Source: an uncultured Lachnospiraceae bacterium
Lineage (GTDB): Bacteria > Bacillota > Clostridia > Lachnospirales > Lachnospiraceae
Direction: 5' to 3'
NCBI GenBank assembly: GCA_946566415.1
Contig: CAMNWW010000037.1
Coordinates: 1-12,643, forward strand
Length of the DNA: 12,643 nt
Made by a program: the position numbers and the translations under genes. The notes under the pieces are model-generated. The model saw only the letters and a program-made list of their open reading frames with translations, searched no databases and was not told where the DNA came from. Positions 1 to 5,784 of this stretch are shown in pieces; positions within the stretch are counted from its first letter, which is position 1, and the number at the start of each line of letters is the position of its first letter.

Positions 1-252
1 GCGTCGAACCGATCTTCCCAAACGTTACCCTGGCAGTAAACTCAATCCAGGCTGCCTTACGGCACCCAGGAGCTTCTGTTTAGTGCTGCTCCGTTCCCGA
101 CCTGACACGGTTCACAGATTCCTGCCGCGTAAGACCCGGATATCAACGCCACATACCAGGGGCAGCTCTGACAAAATAAGCCCTCGGCACAGCATCACCC
201 CTACTATAGCGGATTGTAGGTACAGGGTACCGCTAACACCCCGGCTGCACGA
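1..252 (-). ncRNA. ffs: Signal recognition particle RNA (large bacterial type), 3' end cut by window edge
   Basis: RNA scaffold of the signal recognition particle, which binds Ffh (SRP54) and targets nascent membrane and secreted proteins to the translocon. Read on the - strand, the 5' part (about 252-185) carries an Alu-type domain with GTTAGCGGTACCCTG, CAATCCGCTATAG and TAGGGGTGA, typical of Gram-positive SRP RNAs. The S-domain helix 8 lies at about 83-106 and reads GTCAGGTCGGGAACGGAGCAGC, i.e. a GGAA-type tetraloop followed by the conserved asymmetric AGCAG loop that binds Ffh. Total visible length is about 250 nt, close to the 265-270 nt of large Firmicute SRP RNAs. The 5' GCAGCC should pair with a GGCTGC at the 3' end, which is not in the window, so the last bases are missing at position 1. 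The 5' end is placed from the promoter at 259-287. The family call is secure; the exact ends are inferred. Confidence 0.93.
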
Positions 253-258
253 GAATTA

Positions 259-287
259 ATTTTAAACTGTTTTTGGAAAAATGTCAA
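259..287 (-). promoter_or_regulatory. SigA-type promoter of the SRP RNA gene
   Basis: Read on the - strand there is a perfect -35 box TTGACA (282-287), a 17-nt spacer and a -10 box TAAAAT (259-264). The predicted transcription start is about 251-252, exactly where the recognisable SRP RNA begins. The spacer and the region below the -10 box are A/T-rich. This is what is expected for a constitutive, strongly expressed stable RNA. Confidence 0.88.
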
Positions 288-318
288 CGGATTACAGCAG
301 TTTTATTACAAAATAGGT

Positions 319-325
319 ACGATTC
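319..325. repeat. Left copy of flanking direct repeat ACGATTC
   Basis: This 7-bp sequence recurs exactly at 523-529, on the other side of the inverted-repeat element. Its position directly abutting the terminal inverted repeats is what a target site duplication would look like. By itself a 7-bp match is weak; its placement makes it notable. Confidence 0.55.
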
Positions 326-523
326 TGTTACTATTCACAGCTACTCTGCCCACATACGCATTCGTCGCCTCTTCGAGGCTCCAGTTTGGCCCCTTGCGGA
401 GCTAAGACTGCTTATGTGGACAGAGTTCCTGCTTTGCAGGCCTGATATGGATCTACAGACATCCTCTTACATGCAAGCATGACGAGTCTGTCTACAGCTC
501 CATATCGGCTGTGGATAGTAACA
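326..523. mobile_element. Putative MITE-like element with terminal inverted repeats and four-way-junction interior
   Basis: Left end TGTTACTATTCACAGC (326-341) is the inverse complement of the right end GCTGTGGATAGTAACA (508-523) except for one position, giving 16-bp terminal inverted repeats with TG...CA termini. Immediately outside is a direct repeat: ACGATTC at 319-325 and again at 523-529. This parses either as a 6-bp CGATTC target duplication around 326-523 or a 7-bp one around 326-522. Inside, three further helices sit almost back to back: 343-356 with 413-426 (14 bp, one mismatch), 428-432 with 436-440, and 444-451 with 499-506 (extended by 455-460 with 486-491). Smaller hairpins lie at 367-379 and 470-481. 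Together they make a cloverleaf-like four-way junction. No transposase or plausible coding frame is present, so if mobile it is non-autonomous. It could instead be a structured RNA or the 5' leader of the downstream gene; I recognise no Rfam family. Strand of any transcript is undecided: the outer stem has a G-U wobble on +, the second stem has one on -. Confidence 0.6.
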
Positions 524-529
524 CGATTC
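523..529. repeat. Right copy of flanking direct repeat ACGATTC
   Basis: Exact copy of 319-325. Position 523 (A) can belong either to the direct repeat or to the inverted repeat as the partner of T326, so the duplication is 6 or 7 bp. Removing one copy plus the element would leave a gap of roughly 100 bp between the SRP RNA start and the downstream ATG. Confidence 0.55.
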
Positions 530-548
530 AGTCATAAAGGAGAATAAG

Positions 549-2312
549 ATGAAGATCCTGCTTACAGCAGTTAATGCAAAATACATTCATTCCAATCTGG
601 CCGTCCACAGCTTGAAGGCGTACGCCGAGAAGTATACAGGCGGGACAGATATCTCTGTGATGGAATTTACGATCAATCAGCAGACTGACGAGATTCTGCG
701 CAGTATTTATAAAGCAAAGCCGGATATGCTTTGTTTGTCATGCTATATCTGGAATTGGGAATATATCGTGCGCATCGTACGTGAAGTGAGGAAAGTGCTC
801 CCCGACGTGATTTTATGGCTTGGTGGACCAGAAGTGTCCTATGACGGCGTTTCGGTATTGAAATTTCTGCCGGAAGCAGACGGCGTCATGAAAGGAGAAG
901 GGGAGCAGACCTTTGCAGAGCTGACCGCATATTACCAGGGGAGAGGGGAAAAACGTCTTCCAGACATAGCAGGGATTATATATCGGGGAGAGGACGTAAC
1001 AAAGATATATGAAAATGACTGGAGAGAGGTTATTGACTTAAGCAGCGTGCCTTTTGTATATCATAATATAGAAACATTCCGGCATAAGATTCTATACTAC
1101 GAATCCAGCCGCGGCTGCCCGTTTTCCTGCAGTTATTGTCTGTCGTCTATTGATAAGTGTCTCCGGTTTCGTGATCTTGCTCTAGTGAAGCAGGAACTTA
1201 AGTTTTTTTTAGACCATAATGTGGAACAGGTCAAGTTTGTGGACAGGACGTTTAACTGTAGGCACGGCCATGCCATAGCGATCTGGAAATATATACTGGA
1301 ACACGACAATGGAATTACCAATTTTCATTTTGAAATATCAGCAGATCTGCTTAATGAAGAGGAATTGGAATTGATGAGCCGGATGCGTCCGGGACTGATT
1401 CAGCTTGAGATAGGAGTACAGTCCGTTAATCCAGATACGATACGCGAGATACGCAGAACGATGCGGCTCTCTCGACTGTCGGAAAATGTAAGGAAGATAC
1501 ATTCTTATGGCAACATTCATCAGCACCTGGATTTGATCGCCGGTCTTCCCTACGAGGACTATGAGAGCTTCGGGCGGTCCTTTGACGCCGTCTATGAGCT
1601 GCTTCCTGAGCAGCTCCAGCTCGGATTCTTAAAAGTGTTAAAAGGTTCTGATATGGAGAAACAGAAAGAAAAGTATGGACTGCTTCATAAAAGTTTCCCG
1701 CCTTATGAAGTACTGTCTACCAAATGGCTGCCTTATGAGGATGTGGTTCGGCTTAAGGAAATCGAAGAAATGGTCGAGGTCTATTATAATAGCAGTCAGT
1801 TTTTCTATACCCTGAAATATCTGACGCCGGAGTTTTCAAGTCCGTTCATTTTCTTTGAAAGCCTTGCCGGATATTATCAGAAAAACGAACTCGGGGAAAT
1901 GAATCATTCCCGTATCTCGCGGTATGAGATACTCCTGAGGTTTGCTCGGGAATGGAACGCGGATCATACAGAGCAGTACCGCCAGCTTTTGACGCTGGAT
2001 TTTTATCTCCGGGAGAATGCCGCAAGCCGTCCGGGTTTTGCCGGAGAAGACAGGATGCCGAAAGAAGATGCAAGAGAGTTCTATGACAGGGAGGAGACAG
2101 AACGGAAATATCTGCGCGGCTATGATGCATATGAGAAGCGTAAGCTTCGTAAAATGACACATATCGAAGAATTTACCTATGATGTGATGGGAGACATGGG
2201 GGAAAAGCGGTGCCGTATTTTGTTTGATTATAAGAATCGAAGTCCCTTGGATCATCAGGCGTATACAGTGAAACTTCCATATAATATGAAGAAACAAGAT
2301 AAACAAAGTTAA
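549..2312 (+). CDS. B12-binding domain radical SAM protein with DUF4080-like C-terminus
   Basis: A 587-residue cytoplasmic iron-sulfur enzyme predicted to cleave S-adenosylmethionine reductively; the substrate is unknown. The N-terminal ~140 residues have the Rossmann-like pattern of a cobalamin-binding domain (MKILLTAVNAKYIHSN start, LWLGGPEVSY at about 89-98, GVMKGEGEQ at 112-120). No DxHxxG motif is seen, so any bound cobalamin would not use the usual lower-axial His. The radical SAM core follows with the cluster motif C190-xxx-C194-xx-C197 in SSRGCPFSCSYC, and a later LIQLEIGVQSVNPDTI strand typical of the SAM barrel. The C-terminal ~170 residues match what I know as the DUF4080 extension of this subfamily. 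An AAAGGAG site at 536-542 lies 6 nt before the ATG, fixing the start. The upstream region is occupied by the inverted-repeat element, and no convincing promoter was found. Domain assignment is firm; function is not. Confidence 0.9.
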   Translation: MKILLTAVNAKYIHSNLAVHSLKAYAEKYTGGTDISVMEFTINQQTDEILRSIYKAKPDMLCLSCYIWNWEYIVRIVREVRKVLPDVILWLGGPEVSYDGVSVLKFLPEADGVMKGEGEQTFAELTAYYQGRGEKRLPDIAGIIYRGEDVTKIYENDWREVIDLSSVPFVYHNIETFRHKILYYESSRGCPFSCSYCLSSIDKCLRFRDLALVKQELKFFLDHNVEQVKFVDRTFNCRHGHAIAIWKYILEHDNGITNFHFEISADLLNEEELELMSRMRPGLIQLEIGVQSVNPDTIREIRRTMRLSRLSENVRKIHSYGNIHQHLDLIAGLPYEDYESFGRSFDAVYELLPEQLQLGFLKVLKGSDMEKQKEKYGLLHKSFPPYEVLSTKWLPYEDVVRLKEIEEMVEVYYNSSQFFYTLKYLTPEFSSPFIFFESLAGYYQKNELGEMNHSRISRYEILLRFAREWNADHTEQYRQLLTLDFYLRENAASRPGFAGEDRMPKEDAREFYDREETERKYLRGYDAYEKRKLRKMTHIEEFTYDVMGDMGEKRCRILFDYKNRSPLDHQAYTVKLPYNMKKQDKQS

Positions 2313-2325
2313 GGAAAAGAGTATC

Positions 2326-2354
2326 TTGCAAAAATGAAGCAAGAAGTATACAAT
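2326..2354 (+). promoter_or_regulatory. Predicted SigA promoter for the microprotein-VanW cluster
   Basis: A -35 box TTGCAA (2326-2331) and -10 box TACAAT (2349-2354) are separated by exactly 17 nt, starting 14 nt after the stop codon of the preceding gene. The predicted start near 2361 would place the 66-bp tandem repeats inside a transcribed leader of about 180 nt. This is inferred from consensus match only. Confidence 0.6.
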
Positions 2355-2365
2355 AACTTGTATTG

Positions 2366-2527
2366 AATCGCCTGTCCGGCGATGAAGTTTATAGGAAAAC
2401 CCCGCCATATGCATGCGGGGTACCGTAACTCAATCGCCTATTCGGCGATGAAGTTCATAAGAAAACCCCGCCATATGCATGCGGGGTACCGTAACTTAAT
2501 CGCCTATTCGGCGATGAAGTTCATAAG
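2366..2527 (+). repeat. Tandem 66-bp double-hairpin repeat, about 2.4 copies
   Basis: Unit 1 is 2366-2431, unit 2 is 2432-2497 and a partial unit 3 is 2498-2527. Units 1 and 2 differ at 5 of 66 positions; unit 3 is identical to unit 2 over its first 29-30 bases. Each full unit holds two hairpins: TCGCC/GGCGA (for example 2434-2438 with 2444-2448) and ACCCCGC/GCGGGGT around a 9-nt loop CATATGCAT (2399-2405 with 2415-2421, and again 66 bp later). On the - strand the second hairpin is followed by TTTTCTTAT, so it reads like an intrinsic terminator in that direction although no - strand gene lies nearby. The array lies between the predicted promoter and the ribosome binding site of the microprotein, so it probably forms a structured leader. 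It resembles REP-like elements; there are no unique spacers, so it is not CRISPR. Confidence 0.88.
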
Positions 2528-2543
2528 GTAAGGAGATTATAAT

Positions 2544-2642
2544 ATGTTTAATCGAAAGAATTCACAGAGAATCGCAGCGATTATCACTCTCGTGATCATT
2601 ATCGCTATGATAGCGACAACGGTGCTTCCGTATATTGTATAG
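2544..2642 (+). CDS. 32-residue single-pass membrane microprotein
   Basis: The product begins MFNRKNSQRIAA and continues as a hydrophobic stretch ending TTVLPYIV. It has a short basic N-terminus (Arg4, Lys5, Arg9) followed by a transmembrane helix from about residue 10 to 31, with essentially no C-terminal tail, so an N-in topology is expected. An AAGGAG site at 2530-2535 lies 8 nt before the ATG, which is good translational evidence for such a short frame. The TAG stop at 2640-2642 overlaps the AGGAG site of the next gene, suggesting translational coupling with the VanW protein 14 nt downstream. Small basic-TM proteins of this kind recur in Firmicutes, but I cannot assign a function. Automatic gene callers could miss it because of its length. 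Confidence 0.75.
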   Translation: MFNRKNSQRIAAIITLVIIIAMIATTVLPYIV

Positions 2643-2656
2643 GAGAGGAAAATAGA

Positions 2657-4255
2657 ATGCAGAAGCAGAGAAGAAGACCGAGAATGAGTAAAAAAGCAAG
2701 AGCAAGACTGCGGCGCAGACGTAGAAATATCATTCTTGGCGGCGGAGCGCTTTTGTGCGCTCTGGCAGTACTCTTGTTTATCTATATATTGAGATATCGG
2801 TATGTCCACAGAGTGGACGACAATATGATTTGCGGCAACATTTACATTGGTGAGACAGATGTCTCGGGGATGACGGCGGATCAGGCAAAAAAAGCGATAA
2901 AGAAGAAAATGGAGGAATATGGACTTCTGCCGCTTACCATGAAAGCAGGAGAGCATTCTGCAGAAGCGACGTTTCAAGAATTGGGGCTGGATATGAGGGA
3001 TGTGGACCATCTGACAGATCAGGCAGTCGCTTACGGGAAGAAAGGTTCTGTCTGGAAACGTTATAGTCAGATGAAGGCTTTGGAAAAGGAAAAGCTTGTG
3101 ATTGACGAGAAGTTCCAGCTTAATGCAGACAAGGCGGCAAAAGTGATTGAGGAGAAGACTGGCCCGCTTAAGACCGGCGCGGTAGATGCTTCGATTGTTC
3201 GGTCTGACGAAGGATTTACGATTACGGACGGCGCGGCCGGGGAAAGCGTGGACACTACGGCTTCCATACAGAAGATCGAAACGTATTTGAACGATAAGTG
3301 GAATTATAAGGCGGCCTCCGTTGAGATGGTGATAGAGAAGGAAGAGCCGAGGATCACCCGTGCGGACCTGGAAAGCATCCAAGATGAATTAGGTTCTTAT
3401 TCTACAGACGCAGGATACGGGAGCAGAGTGACGAACTTAAAGCGTGGGGCGGAGCTTTTGAACGGAACGGTTCTGCTTCCAGGGGAAGAACTTTCGGTTT
3501 TGGAAAAGACGCTTCCTTATACGGAAGAGAATGGGTATGTGGACGGCGGTGCGTATGCGAACGGTGAGGTCGTCCAGAGTATTGCGGGAGGCATCTGCCA
3601 AGTGTCGAGTACGCTTTATAATGCTGTTCTTTACGCGGAGCTTGAAGTGACACAGCGATCGGCTCATTCTATGTCGGTCAGCTATGTGAAACCCTCTAAA
3701 GACGCGGCAGTGGCGGAAGGCGTGAAAGATTTCAAATTTAAAAATAATTATAGCGCCCCCATTTTTATCGAGGGATATATTGATGATAACGGTACATTAC
3801 AGTTTCATATATATGGAAAAGAAACCCGGGATGCAGCGCGTTCTGTAGAGTATGAGAGCGAGGTCTTAGAACAGGTGGAATATACCACGAGATACGTTGA
3901 GGATTCAGATAGTGCGATCGGTTCAATGAATGAGAAAGGGACGCCGATCAACGGGAAAACGGCGCGTCTTTGGAAGGTAGTTTATGAGAATGGAAATGAA
4001 GTGAGCCGTGAGGTAATCAACAACAGTACATACAATGCTTCAGAGGTCAAAGTGCTGGTAGGCACCCGGTCGGATAATCCACAAGCGTCCAAGTTGGTGC
4101 AAGATGCCATCGGGTCGCAGAATGAAGAACAGATATGGGGAGCGATTGGCGAGGCGCAGGCGCTTATTAATAATCCGAATTCCGATGAGAGCGCAGAAAG
4201 CAAAGCGGAAAACAATACAGAAAACAACGGTGAAGGGACAGGAGAGGAAGGATAG
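2657..4255 (+). CDS. VanW family envelope protein with peptidoglycan-binding-like and G5 domains
   Basis: A 532-residue membrane-anchored extracytoplasmic protein. Residues 1-23 are strongly basic (RRRPR, RARLRRRRR), followed by one transmembrane helix at about 24-46; the rest should be outside the membrane. About 60-220 looks like a PG_binding_4 (YoaR-like) domain, 243-375 is the VanW domain with the diagnostic GGICQVSSTLYNAV at 311-324 and QRSAHSM at about 333-339, and about 395-470 matches a G5 domain, known to bind N-acetylglucosamine-containing polymers. The tail from about 505 is Glu/Asn/Ser-rich and probably disordered. VanW proteins occur near some vancomycin-resistance clusters, but no van ligase or regulator genes are here, so resistance should not be inferred; a cell-wall housekeeping role is more likely. 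The start is supported by AGGAG at 2641-2645, although spacing is a little long at 11 nt. The gene ends 4 nt before the next ATG. Confidence 0.9.
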   Translation: MQKQRRRPRMSKKARARLRRRRRNIILGGGALLCALAVLLFIYILRYRYVHRVDDNMICGNIYIGETDVSGMTADQAKKAIKKKMEEYGLLPLTMKAGEHSAEATFQELGLDMRDVDHLTDQAVAYGKKGSVWKRYSQMKALEKEKLVIDEKFQLNADKAAKVIEEKTGPLKTGAVDASIVRSDEGFTITDGAAGESVDTTASIQKIETYLNDKWNYKAASVEMVIEKEEPRITRADLESIQDELGSYSTDAGYGSRVTNLKRGAELLNGTVLLPGEELSVLEKTLPYTEENGYVDGGAYANGEVVQSIAGGICQVSSTLYNAVLYAELEVTQRSAHSMSVSYVKPSKDAAVAEGVKDFKFKNNYSAPIFIEGYIDDNGTLQFHIYGKETRDAARSVEYESEVLEQVEYTTRYVEDSDSAIGSMNEKGTPINGKTARLWKVVYENGNEVSREVINNSTYNASEVKVLVGTRSDNPQASKLVQDAIGSQNEEQIWGAIGEAQALINNPNSDESAESKAENNTENNGEGTGEEG

Positions 4256-4259
4256 AACA

Positions 4260-5297
4260 ATGGATCCAGGAAGGGCGTCGCAGACTGTTTACCGGCGGTC
4301 GATTTTGAAACAACTTCATAACGACGGACATGCGGCGCTGTTTCCTTTGGGACAGGAAGAGAGCTGCTATGGCATTTCCTGCGAAGAAAAGGAACAGATT
4401 CTTTCCAGCTCGGTATCGCTTTTTGGAAATGAAAAGGATTTGTGCGAATTCGCGATTGCACAGGCGGCAAATCATCTGGCGACCAGAGGGGCCAGGGCCC
4501 ATGGAGTAAGTATACAGATGCTTTTGCCGGACTATGCTTATGAATCCAGGGTAAAAGCAATGTTTCAGTCGGCAGACGCAGCGGCCGCCGCCCATGAGAT
4601 GGAGATTCTGGAAGCGGACGTACATTTTATTCCAGGGCTTTATACTACGATTGTGCATGTAACCGTACTTGGATGTATAGAGCATGGGAGCGTTCTGCGG
4701 CAGAGCCGTATGGCAAATTGGGGGGAGGATATTGTCCTTCTGAAAAAGATCGGTCTGGAGGGCGCGCTTAGGATTAAGAGGGCGAAGGAAGAAAAAATGG
4801 CCGCCCGGTTCGCGCCTTTTTTCCTGGAACAGATCGAGGCGCAAAAAGAGCAGATTTTTTCCATGAAAGAAATCAGGGCGGCGGCATCGGCCGACGGCGT
4901 ATCTGCCTTGCATCAGATCGTGGACGGAGGGATTCTGGCGGCTCTTTGGAATCTTGCCGAGAGCGCAGGGATCGGGCTTACTGTGGATATGAGAAAAATC
5001 GCAGTCGGCCAGGAGACGGTCGAAGTGTGTGAAATATTTCATCTCAATCCCTATCAGCTCACCAGCGCGGGAAGCGTGCTTGTGGTGACGAAAAAGGGAG
5101 AGGAGTTGGCAGATACGCTGAAACAGGAAGGCGTGCCCGCGGTCGTGATCGGGCATACGGAAAAAGGAAAAGAACGGCTGATTATGAACGGCGCCGAGAA
5201 GCGCTGTTTGAACAGGCCTGCGCCGGACGAGTTTATGAATCTTTGGGCGCGGGACCATGCAGATATAGATAGTGGAGGACAAGAATATGGAAAATAA
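4260..5297 (+). CDS. AIR synthase-related protein (PurM/HypE/ThiL-like fold)
   Basis: A 345-residue soluble protein. The first ~150 residues look like an AIRS N-terminal domain and about 155-320 like the AIRS C-terminal domain, with GVSALHQIVDGGILAALWNL at about 213-232 and LNPYQLTSAGSVLV at about 262-275, both close to the HypE/PurM pattern for ATP-dependent enzymes. The family includes aminoimidazole ribonucleotide synthetase, HypE and thiamine-phosphate kinase. There are no hyp or pur genes nearby and HypE's C-terminal Cys is absent (the protein ends QEYGK), so the substrate is open. The frame is open upstream to 4104, inside the VanW gene, but the ATG at 4260 is chosen because GAGGAAGG at 4244-4251 lies 8 nt before it and the upstream part would overlap VanW by 150 nt. 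The 3' end overlaps the Lrp-type gene by 11 nt, suggesting coupled translation. Confidence 0.8.
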   Translation: MDPGRASQTVYRRSILKQLHNDGHAALFPLGQEESCYGISCEEKEQILSSSVSLFGNEKDLCEFAIAQAANHLATRGARAHGVSIQMLLPDYAYESRVKAMFQSADAAAAAHEMEILEADVHFIPGLYTTIVHVTVLGCIEHGSVLRQSRMANWGEDIVLLKKIGLEGALRIKRAKEEKMAARFAPFFLEQIEAQKEQIFSMKEIRAAASADGVSALHQIVDGGILAALWNLAESAGIGLTVDMRKIAVGQETVEVCEIFHLNPYQLTSAGSVLVVTKKGEELADTLKQEGVPAVVIGHTEKGKERLIMNGAEKRCLNRPAPDEFMNLWARDHADIDSGGQEYGK

Positions 5298-5784
5298 GGA
5301 AACGCGCAGGGCGATTTTAAATTATATAGAAAGGAACAGTAAAGCAAATCTGGGCGAACTTGCCATCATGCTGGGAACGGATGAGATAACCATCGCTAAT
5401 GAGATCGCAGAGATGGAGAAAGAGAAGATTATCTGCGGTTATCACACATTGATCGACTGGGACAAGGCAGGCTCCGATATGATTACGGCCCTGATCGAGG
5501 TCAGGGTGACTCCCCAGAGGGACAGAGGATTTGACCGGATAGCAGAACGGATTTATAATTTTCCGGAAGTAACGGCCGTGTATTTGATTTCGGGGGGATA
5601 TGATTTGATGGTAATCCTAGAGGGGTGGACGCTTAAAGGGGTTTCACAGTTTGTATCTGAGAAATTGTCTCCGATCGAAGCGATTATGTCGACAGCAACG
5701 CATTTTATCCTAAAGAAATACAAGGACCATGGAACGATCATGGTGCCGCAGAAAAAAGCAGAAAGGATGTTGGTGACGCCGTAA
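5287..5784 (+). CDS. Lrp/AsnC family transcriptional regulator
   Basis: A 165-residue DNA-binding protein of the feast/famine type. Residues 1-50 form the winged helix-turn-helix (LGELAIMLGTDEITIANEIAEM), and about 65-140 form the RAM/AsnC ligand-binding domain with the ISGGYDLMVILEG strand at 101-113, which in the family builds the dimer/octamer and binds amino acids. A GTG at 5272 is in frame, but the ATG at 5287 is preferred because GGAGG at 5274-5278 sits 8 nt before it and would be inside the longer version. The gene overlaps the AIR-synthase-like gene by 11 nt and the aminotransferase ATG by 1 nt (TAATG). Such Lrp-aminotransferase pairs are common in Firmicutes, suggesting the regulator responds to an amino acid handled by its neighbour; this is inference. 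Confidence 0.92.
   Translation: MENKETRRAILNYIERNSKANLGELAIMLGTDEITIANEIAEMEKEKIICGYHTLIDWDKAGSDMITALIEVRVTPQRDRGFDRIAERIYNFPEVTAVYLISGGYDLMVILEGWTLKGVSQFVSEKLSPIEAIMSTATHFILKKYKDHGTIMVPQKKAERMLVTP

Noticed and set aside
273..482. A 69-codon open frame on the + strand across the SRP promoter and the inverted-repeat element
   Set aside because: It runs through the -35 box of the SRP promoter and half of the inverted-repeat element, has no ribosome binding site, and its product resembles no protein family I know.
326..523. The cloverleaf-like fold as a tRNA, tmRNA or 6S RNA
   Set aside because: It is too long for a tRNA and lacks T-loop and CCA features; there is no tmRNA tag frame; and a branched four-way junction does not fit the single long hairpin with central bubble of 6S RNA.
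326..548. A cobalamin riboswitch in front of the B12-binding radical SAM gene
   Set aside because: The conserved B12 box (AGTCAGGA...CCTGCC type) is absent and the four-way-junction layout with terminal inverted repeats is different.
2366..2527. The 66-bp repeats as a CRISPR array
   Set aside because: Units abut each other with no unique spacers, each unit is internally hairpinned, and there are no cas genes.
2537..3382. A 281-codon - strand frame opposite the microprotein and the VanW N-terminus
   Set aside because: The coding signal is on the + strand (membrane anchor and peptidoglycan-binding-like domain); the antisense product has no recognisable domain.
2657..4255. VanW as evidence of a vancomycin-resistance cluster
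   Set aside because: No D-Ala-D-Lac/Ser ligase, VanH/VanX/VanY-type or VanRS genes are in the window, and VanW/G5 proteins are widespread in susceptible Clostridia.
4167..5282. A long (371-codon) - strand frame opposite the AIR-synthase-like gene
   Set aside because: The + strand frame encodes clear AIRS motifs with a good ribosome binding site. The - strand product is rich in Arg, His, Cys and Phe without domain motifs, as expected of an antisense shadow.
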